This document shows positions 57,548 through 64,000 of a stretch of DNA of 64,000 nt, piece by piece (the first letter of the stretch is position 1; every line of letters starts with the position of its first letter). Source of the DNA: Pseudocercospora fijiensis CIRAD86 (lineage: Eukaryota; Ascomycota; Dothideomycetes; Mycosphaerellales; Mycosphaerellaceae); the NCBI RefSeq assembly GCF_000340215.1, contig NW_006921533.1:3770273-3834272 (forward strand), in the 5' to 3' direction. The notes below the pieces were generated by a model. The model was given only the letters and a program-made list of their open reading frames with translations. It had not been told where the DNA came from and searched no databases. A program made the translations under genes and the position numbers.

Positions 57548-58512
57548 ACATAATTAGCGAGCCTATAAGGATATAATAGAAGGGTAGTAAAGAGCCTGCT
57601 TAGCGAGCCTATAAGGACATAATAGAAGGGTAGTAAAGAGCCTACTTAGCGAGCTTATAAGGATATAATAGAAGGGTAGTAAGGAAGGACCTTATAAAAT
57701 GCCAATTCTAGCGCCAATTCTAGCGCCAATTCTAGCGCCAATTCTAGCGCTAGCTCTAGCGCTAGCTCTCGTAGAAGCAGCTAAACTAGGCACTATACGC
57801 TAGCTCTCGTAGAAGTAACTTAACTAGCTCTCGTAGAAGCAACTTAACTAGGTATTATACGCTAGCTCTCGCAGAAGCAGCTTAACTAGGCATCCTACAT
57901 TATATGCCGGCTCTCGTAGGAGCAGCTTAACTAGGCATCCTATATTATACGCCGGCTCTCGTAGAAGCAGCTTACGCCGGCTCTCGTAGAAGCAACTTAC
58001 GCCGGCTCTCGTAGAAGCAACTTAACTAGGCATTATACGCTAGCTCTCGCAGAAGCAGCTTAATGCTGCTACCGATATCTAATCTAGAAGATATTATAGT
58101 ATATAACCTATCCGATCTAGAAGATAGTATAGTATATAACCTACGATCGAGCGTAGTATTACGGCTTACTTTTCCGGGGATAGGACAAGGACTTAGCGAG
58201 CTTACAAGTATATAATAGAAGGGTAGTAAGGAAGGACCTTATTAAATGCTAATTCTAGCGCCAATTCTAGTGCTATTTCACTGCCAATTCTAGTGCTATT
58301 TTACCGCCAATTCTAGTGCCATTTTACCGCCAATTCTAGTGCTATTCTAGTGCTATTTTACCGCCAATTCTAGCGCTATTCTAGTACTATTCTAGTACTA
58401 TTCTAGCGCCAATTCTAGCGCTAATTCTAGCGCCAATTCTAGCGCCAATTCTAGCGCTAATTCTAGCGCTATTCTAGCGCTATTCTAGTACTATTCTAGT
58501 GCCAATTCTAGC
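57548..58512. repeat. Nested satellite block with 54-bp, ~38-bp and 12-bp units
   Basis: 57548-57692 holds three ~54-bp units (TTAGCGAGCCTATAAGGACA ... GAAGGGTAGTAA); a fourth appears near 58195. 57701-57768 is a 12-bp AATTCTAGCGCC array. 57765-58064 has about eight units around CTCTCGTAGAAGCAGCTTAA. 58239-58512 is a longer 12-bp array with variants. The block lies between the two genes of the large unit, at the 3' ends of both, and the last array touches the helicase C-terminus. Confidence 0.75.
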
Positions 58513-61500
58513 TTAGGTATCTATCTCTTCTTACGACAAGTTAGGCTCTCCTCGAGTAGATTCTCCGGTAGGATGTCTGCGCTAACAAGAGCAAGGTTCT
58601 CTCGTACTTTTAGAGTTAGCGATAGTATACGACGCGGGCGATTGCTGCTTATAGCCTTACGAAGAGCAGACTTAGCGACCGAGATTAGAGTGCTATAATT
58701 ACTATCCTCGTCCTCTCGTTAGCGCCGGCGGCGTAGTATCCGCTATATTAGTATACGAGTAGATAAGGCCGTAGCACTATTATCCTAGATTAGATCTCCT
58801 ATATACTTACCTTTCGCCTTTAGTTAAGACTAAGACTATAACTGCTTCTTCTAAGTCTTAGCCTTCCGATTGCCTACGATAGCCTTCTTTACTAGCGATA
58901 TATTAGCGTCGCGAGACTTATTAGAATCCTATTATAGCTAGCGAAGACGATCTCGCGCTATAGGCGGAGGCTAATTAGTTAGTAGGTCGCCGGAATTACC
59001 GTTATCTACTTCTATTATATCCTCCGAAGCCTTCTTTCGCTCGGCCTACTTACGCTTCCGCTCCTCGTAGTACTCCTACTAGTCCTTAAAGGCCTAGCGA
59101 AAGCTATAGTTAATATACCGAAGGACGTTACCGAGCTTTAGCTTACGACGAAGGTTATCGCCGCTAGCCTAATACTAGGTATCGAAGTCTAGCGTACTCT
59201 CTAGCATTTCTTCTCTATCTATACTAGTCGATTCCTCTTCTACGTCGCTAAGCGCCGGGTGCTGCATTACATTATAGAGGTTCTATATATATTAGTCCTC
59301 GATAAGAGTATTCGATAGAAAAGTAAAGAAGTACGTATTAAACCGGCCGCTAGCTTTATTAGCCTTCCGGTCGAAGAACTTCTATAGGTATAGTAGTAAG
59401 AAGTACTGCTTAGAGCCCTTATACGGTGCAACTAGGGCTTTCGGTAGGCGTAGTGCCTGTTTATCCTACTAGAATACCGAATCTAGATCGCGATTATAGA
59501 CAATGTTATAGCAATCCTTACGATCTAGGGTCTCCTTAGGATCCTACAATCGGAGCTCTTCCTAGTATCGCTTATTAAGGATAGTACGTAGGTATCGAGG
59601 CGTCGCTATATACTAGCTATTAAATAATAAGCGGAAGATGTCGGAGATCTTATTGCGCTTTTCTATATTATTCTTAGACTAATTCTTACGCCTAGGCGCA
59701 GAGGCATTAGCATTAGTATTAGTATTACCTGCTTCCTAGGTTTCTAGTGCAGCTATGCCTGTGCCTATGCCTATGCCTGTGCCTATACCTGTGCCTGTGC
59801 CTATGCCTGTGCCTCTCGGAACGATAATAGTATCCTCGTTATCCTTATTCTAATCTAGGTCTCTATTAATATCTTCGCTAGGGATCTCGGTATTACGTAG
59901 ACCGCTTAGTCGGATCGGCTAGTATATAATAGCACCCTATACGAGATTCTTATATTAGTCCGCGTTAGCCGGTCGACCTTCTCGATTAATAATAGAGATA
60001 TAGTTAATACTATCTAGAACATACTTAGCTATATCGTCGATATACTAAGGGAAGAAGAAGATAGTATATAACCGCTATCCTACGCTAAGCTTACGACTAG
60101 TACGACTAGCTCGCTATATAGCATCGTTAATATCCTTCGTAATAGGTAGCTACTATATAATAACGAATTTAATATCGCTAATATTAGTGCCTATAGCGAT
60201 CGCTAGGGTACTAACTATAATGCGAGTTAATAAACGAGCGCTAGGCTTCTTAAACTCGTTATATCGGAGATCCTTGTCGTAATTAGTAATATAAGTAGTA
60301 TAGAAAGCGACGACTTTATATACATTATAGCTAGTATTATTCTAGGTATACTTCTTAGTTAGATCTTCTTAGCCCTTTGTTAGCTAGATAAGCTACTAAC
60401 GTAGTATAAAGGTTAGCTTATTAACCTTGCCCCGACTATTAATAAAGACGATCGCCTTATCGATATTTGCGGATATAGCCTATCTATCCTAGTCGACTGC
60501 TTTCTTTAGTAACAGATATAACAAGTCGAAGTCGCTACTATGCTTCTACGGGATAGTCTTAAAGATATATATAGTGTCGATCCGATCGATGCTCGTACGG
60601 ATAACCTTAGTCTTAAATGCCTCGCGGCTATTGTTACGGAAGCCTCTATACTTTAAGACAAATTCGAGTGTCTCTTAGGAGATAGTCGTAGAGGCACCTA
60701 GCTATAGGGTGTTATTACGGAATAGGCTGCGGAGGGTATATATTTAGGCAAATTCCTCGCGGAAGTCCTTCTATTTATATACTAAGTATAGCTTATCGAT
60801 AGTAATAAGGCTAATGCGATCGCTAATCTTCTTAAATACCTCTCGCAATTCCGGAGTAAACGCCTACTCTAGACTATAGAAGATATAGTAGTACTTGCTA
60901 GTAACGATATTATCGTACATCTTTAGATCCTTACGCTTAGTCTTAGTAGAGATTATATAGTAACGTACTAACTCGACGTTTCCGGTAGTAACTATAGACT
61001 TCTAAGTAAGCGCACGTATCGTTTAGTCGATATTAGCCTTCTGCTCTTTACTAAGGCGGTTTAGAGGGATAATCTAGATATTAATGCGACTAGTTAGTAT
61101 AGTATATACCTAGTAGACTAAGCTCTTGCCGCTACCGGTCTTCTCGATTATTACTATATCGGTGCCTACGAAAACTAGGTTATATAGTACCTCGCGCTAA
61201 AGGTCCGAAGGCATATAGCCCTTGTCTAGATAGAATGTATTTAGTACCTACTGTAGGCTATTCTTAATAATGTCCCGCTAGAAGGGGATAGCCTCTCGCT
61301 TAAAACCGGCATCCTATATTAATATCTAGATTTCCTCTAGATTAAATAGCTTATCGAGTATATAATTAGTCGTAGCCTAGAAGAAGGCGGTCTTCTATTA
61401 TAGATCTTAAGGAAGCTCTAGCTTCTTAGTAGACTAGTTTAGCTGCTAGCGGGTATAAGCCTTGCGAGATAGAAGGATTAGTATAGCTTGTAGCTAAGTG

Positions 61501-61560
61501 TTCTACGTACCTTGCTATTACTATTGCTACTAGCGGCGCCGGTCGTATGTCTTTGCTAGA
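58510..61560 (-). pseudogene. RecQ-like DEAD/DEAH-type helicase gene, RIP-inactivated
   Basis: The minus-strand frame, read through RIP stops, shows superfamily-2 helicase motifs. Walker A is EKTGSGKSL at 61149-61123. A DEXH-type box (about 60803-60785) reads IDKLYLV where relatives have IDELHLV, both changes in the RIP direction. IYTLRSLFRNNT, AIVFINSRGKVNKLTFIL and FYTTYITNYDKDLRYNEFKK follow. Then come TRIIVSTLAIAIGTNISDIK and a motif VI region with RASRTSRKLSVG (about 60121-60084). Upstream, MPSDLxREVLYNLVF resembles a RecQ-type Q region. The C-terminal ~500 residues are charged and family-specific. RecQ helicases unwind DNA 3' to 5' (established). Similar helicases occur in fungal subtelomeres and large transposons. 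Ends are approximate. Confidence 0.65.
59754..59814. repeat. 6-bp tandem repeat GCCTAT/GCCTGT
   Basis: About ten units inside the helicase C-terminal half; on the minus strand it codes a Gly-Ile/Gly-Thr run. Confidence 0.65.
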
Positions 61561-62528
61561 CGGCCTACTAGATTCGCACTCGACTAGCCCTAACTCTAGC
61601 CCTAGTTTTACTACTGCTAGCGCCGTTGCCTACGTTAGTTCTTAGTAAGGTTAGGGTTCCTAGCTAACTAGAGAAAGCTACCGCTAGCGTAATAGATCGG
61701 ATCCGGAGGCGCTATACGTAGAGGCGGAAGATTAGTATAAGTATAAGCATAGCTATATTCTATAGCTTGTCCGGCGTCCTTATTACTAGATCTATTATCT
61801 ACTACCGATAATAATGTCTTTATATTTAGCGCCTTTAGCACTAACTTCCTTCTACTTTAAGTCTATTAATAGTCCTATATCCTAGCGCGGTAGACCTTAA
61901 CGAGCGGCTTCTTCGGTAGCTATAATATATAGCGATAGCGATAACGATAGCGGCGAAATGCGAAATGCGAAATTCGAATACGGACTCGAGTCTTAAATTC
62001 GATAAGCGATTGAATCCCTCTAAAGCAGGCGGTTACTAGGGCGGAGGTATTCGGTTATTGCGCTATACTAAAGTCGGGCAGCTTTAGTAATATAAGACGG
62101 TAGATATATAGTAGTAACAGATATATTAGATAAACATACGCGAAGTTATACGCGTTTAGTAAAGCGCGTAGACCTTAAACAGCCGCGTTTTAGCCTAGTT
62201 TACCTAATCGGCATTAGTACGTAATAACGCGATACTATTACGGATAGCAAACACTTAGAGGTTAGAGAGCGGGTAATTCTAAGGGTCTACGTATGTTTCC
62301 GCCTATAGTAAACGGTAGTAGTTGTATCGTAGTAGAGGTAATCCGGACGCTATTCGCATAGCGTTTGTCTTAAAGTAGTGTTTTGTAATTTTCATTCCTA
62401 TATCTTTAGAAATATATAGATTATTATATAGATATTAATTTTCGTCTACTTAATACCTATAATTAATTCTAATATAACTTTTACTTAAAATGTATGGTTG
62501 TTATGCTATTCTACCTGTTTTGCAGATA
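61561..62528. other. Right flank of the large unit, upstream of the helicase
   Basis: AT-rich, RIP-like. No further gene recognised; it probably includes the helicase 5' end and promoter. 62380-62520 is especially AT-rich. Confidence 0.45.
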
Positions 62529-62574
62529 TATAAGGTCAATACTGCAGCTTTGCGACATTTGTCCTTAGGCTCTT
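62529..62574 (-). repeat. Right terminal inverted repeat
   Basis: Reverse complement starts AAGAGCCTAAGGACAAATGT and ends CCTTATA. 37 of 46 positions match 43617-43662, in a gap-free comparison by eye. Confidence 0.65.
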
Positions 62575-63340
62575 CTACGAAGACTTCTCCTATATACTAG
62601 ACTATATACAGAAGAGCCGAGAACCGATCGACGCTAATTGCACGTAGGTTAGGTAAAGGAAGGTAGAAGGTAGAAGGTAGAAGGTAGAAGGTAGAAGGTA
62701 GAAGGTAGAAGGTGGAAGGTAGAAGGTAGGATAAAGTCTATAAGAAGAGCCTGAGAAGGAGGTAGGGTAGAATAAGCCGTGTTCCCCCAGCATCAAATGC
62801 TCGCATGCACATGACATGCAAGCGATGCCTATGCTTATCATTGTACCTCTGTAACACTTCCGGCTAAAAGATGAAGTCGTGCTTGGCAGTCACTGTTGTC
62901 CGTACTGCTCGAAGCCAGATGAAGGACTACCTCCATTCAGGCGCTTCGTGGTTGAATTCGTGTGTGTGCTGCTCGTGACTTCCATTTCTACACTATACCA
63001 CATTAGGTTTAGCGCCATTCGAGATCTCATCTTTGGGCAAAGGATTAGGTGGAGTGGTGTGTGATTGGTTGTTCGGAAAGACGGAAGCTAGCCCTAATTT
63101 AAATCTATCACGTGCAATCTGACCAATTCACCACCGCGCAACGTAATCCTTAATGCACAAAGGCCTGAACGGAGGTAGATGAAGGAGTCCGTTCTCGGCA
63201 GATGCGTTGGAAGAAAGCACCGGGATTCTCATAGCGGCCCACCCAACGATCGTTTCAAATACAGAAGCATGCCATGAGGATGTGTTAACGAAGAACTAGA
63301 CTCTGTGAGACTTAGCTGCTGCACTGGCCACACTGACATT
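62575..63340. other. Junction and upstream region of the FAD monooxygenase
   Basis: Contains a (GAAGGTA)n array at 62659-62730, then unique-looking sequence from about 62760 leading to the monooxygenase start. CACGTG near 63109. No gene seen. Confidence 0.5.
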
Positions 63341-64000
63341 ATGGGTTCCGTATCGCAGGAAACTAGCACAGCGAGCCCTCAAGATGATATGGCAGCAAAT
63401 GGTTCATTGCCACACCCGATGCGGACCCGCGCAAGAACAGGCATAAAAGTGATCATCGTCGGCGCCGGATTTGGAGGTCTCTGTGCGGCAGTGGAATGTT
63501 TCAAGCAAGGCCATGATGTCGAAATCTTCGAAGCATTCCCCGAGCTCAAAGTTTTGGGCGACATCATCAGTTTTGGTGCCAATGCAGGCAGGATTTTCCG
63601 AAGATGGTTCACTAGAGACGGCAGAAGGATACCAGATATTCTAAGACCACTGTCGATTGATCTCCAGAATTACGGCTTCAACATCCACAAGTTTGATGGC
63701 GAGCTGATTATGAATCAGAAGGGTCCGCCACCAGATCCCGAGGCGCCGGTTTTCAATGGCCATCGCGGGGAGTTTCACGAAATAGTGTTCAACTACGTCA
63801 AAGATGACCTGGAGATACCAATACATCTGGGCTGTCGGATCTCCAAGTACTTCGAGGACTCCCGAGCTGCTGGTATCGAGCTCGACACAGGCGAGCGAAT
63901 TAGCGCCGATGTGGTGATTGGTTCTGATGGCGTTCGATCGACAGCACGAGAGCTGGTCCTAGGCTACTATGACAAGCCCAAATCATCTGGCTACGCTGTC
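63341..64000 (+). CDS. FAD-dependent monooxygenase (salicylate-hydroxylase-like), 5' part
   Basis: An ATG at 63341 opens a frame that stays open to the window edge (220 codons, incomplete). After a polar ~35-residue lead, residues 36-50 read KVIIVGAGFGGLCAA, the FAD-binding GxGxxG turn, ending as usual with an acidic residue in VEIFEAFP. ISFGANAGRIFRRW and NGHRGEFHEIVF follow the pattern of flavoprotein aromatic hydroxylases. DVVIGSDGVRSTAREL near residues 193-210 is the DG motif that contacts FAD and NAD(P)H. Such enzymes hydroxylate aromatic or polyketide substrates. The particular substrate is unknown. It lies directly right of the large transposon, with a P450 and an SDR on the other side. 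Confidence 0.85.
   Translation, partial: MGSVSQETSTASPQDDMAANGSLPHPMRTRARTGIKVIIVGAGFGGLCAAVECFKQGHDVEIFEAFPELKVLGDIISFGANAGRIFRRWFTRDGRRIPDILRPLSIDLQNYGFNIHKFDGELIMNQKGPPPDPEAPVFNGHRGEFHEIVFNYVKDDLEIPIHLGCRISKYFEDSRAAGIELDTGERISADVVIGSDGVRSTARELVLGYYDKPKSSGYAV

Larger units (their letters stand above)
43617..62574. mobile_element. Large transposon-like unit: TIRs, DUF6589-like gene, satellite repeats, RecQ-like helicase gene
   Basis: Bounded by a 46-bp imperfect inverted repeat (37 matches by eye). Without the nested gypsy element and one copy of its target duplication the unit is about 11.85 kb. Inside, from left to right, are subterminal AT-rich repeats, a plus-strand DUF6589-like gene, about 3 kb of short tandem repeats, and a minus-strand RecQ-like helicase gene. 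Both genes are full of TAG/TAA codons in place of Gln/Trp, as expected of RIP. Codon structure is otherwise well kept, so inactivation came mostly by RIP and not by long drift. I do not recognise this architecture as a named family. Exact ends and target duplication are unresolved. Confidence 0.6.

Noticed and set aside
57042..58512. CRISPR-like array
   Set aside because: Units are contiguous without unique spacers, the organism is a fungus, and no cas-like genes are present.
62602..62841. Minus-strand frame rich in Tyr/Leu/Pro/Ser
   Set aside because: It is the translation of the (GAAGGTA)n array.

Overview
The window looks like filamentous ascomycete DNA, most likely a Dothideomycete (inferred from gene content and style; no species call is possible). 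The genes are compact, with introns mostly 44-121 bp long bearing GT...AG ends and CTAAT/CTGAC-like branch sites. The repeats are heavily mutated in the pattern of repeat-induced point mutation (RIP): CpA and TpG have become TpA, leaving TAG/TAA stops throughout.

Layout. (1) 1-5.8 kb: RIP-mutated repeats. These are the 3' half of a Ty3/gypsy chromovirus (plus strand, ending in a 196-bp LTR at 3173-3368) and a PIF/Harbinger-type transposase relic on the minus strand. (2) 6.1-33.7 kb: a gene-rich block. In order it holds a 2EXR/F-box-like protein, a PHO80/PREG cyclin, a CCCH zinc-finger protein with a possible NYN-like domain, a small spliced hypothetical gene, aprataxin (HNT3), a DUF4211 protein, a coiled-coil protein, URM1, ELP2, a small hypothetical gene, a truncated Zn2Cys6 regulator, an NTF2/SnoaL-like protein, eIF6 (TIF6), CBF1, a protein with two Myb/SANT-like units, a small hypothetical gene and a secreted cysteine-rich protein. 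(3) 33.7-34.3 kb: a short AT-rich insert flanked by inverted repeats. (4) 35.1-43.2 kb: an Atos-family protein, FYV7, a cytochrome P450, a sugar-transporter pseudogene and a short-chain dehydrogenase. (5) 43.6-62.6 kb: one large inactivated transposon-like unit. It has imperfect terminal inverted repeats (37 of 46 bases match), a RIP-mutated DUF6589-like gene (plus), kilobases of short tandem repeats, and a RIP-mutated RecQ-like helicase gene (minus). A complete 7106-bp Ty3/gypsy element with 196-bp LTRs and a GCGGA target duplication has inserted into the DUF6589-like gene. (6) From 63.3 kb: the 5' part of an FAD-dependent monooxygenase that runs off the window.

How the genes relate. URM1 and ELP2 are divergent, with 140 bp between their start codons. 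Both serve the same tRNA wobble-uridine modification (mcm5s2U34), so a shared promoter makes biological sense. TIF6 and FYV7 act in ribosome biogenesis. The P450, the broken transporter, the dehydrogenase and, across the transposon, the FAD monooxygenase look like parts of one small metabolic cluster that was split and is decaying. The secreted cysteine-rich gene sits at the edge of repeat DNA, as fungal effector genes often do. Many genes here are spliced; URM1, the effector, the zinc-cluster gene and the dehydrogenase only become readable once short introns are recognised. All positions and matches were read by eye; no alignments or searches were run.
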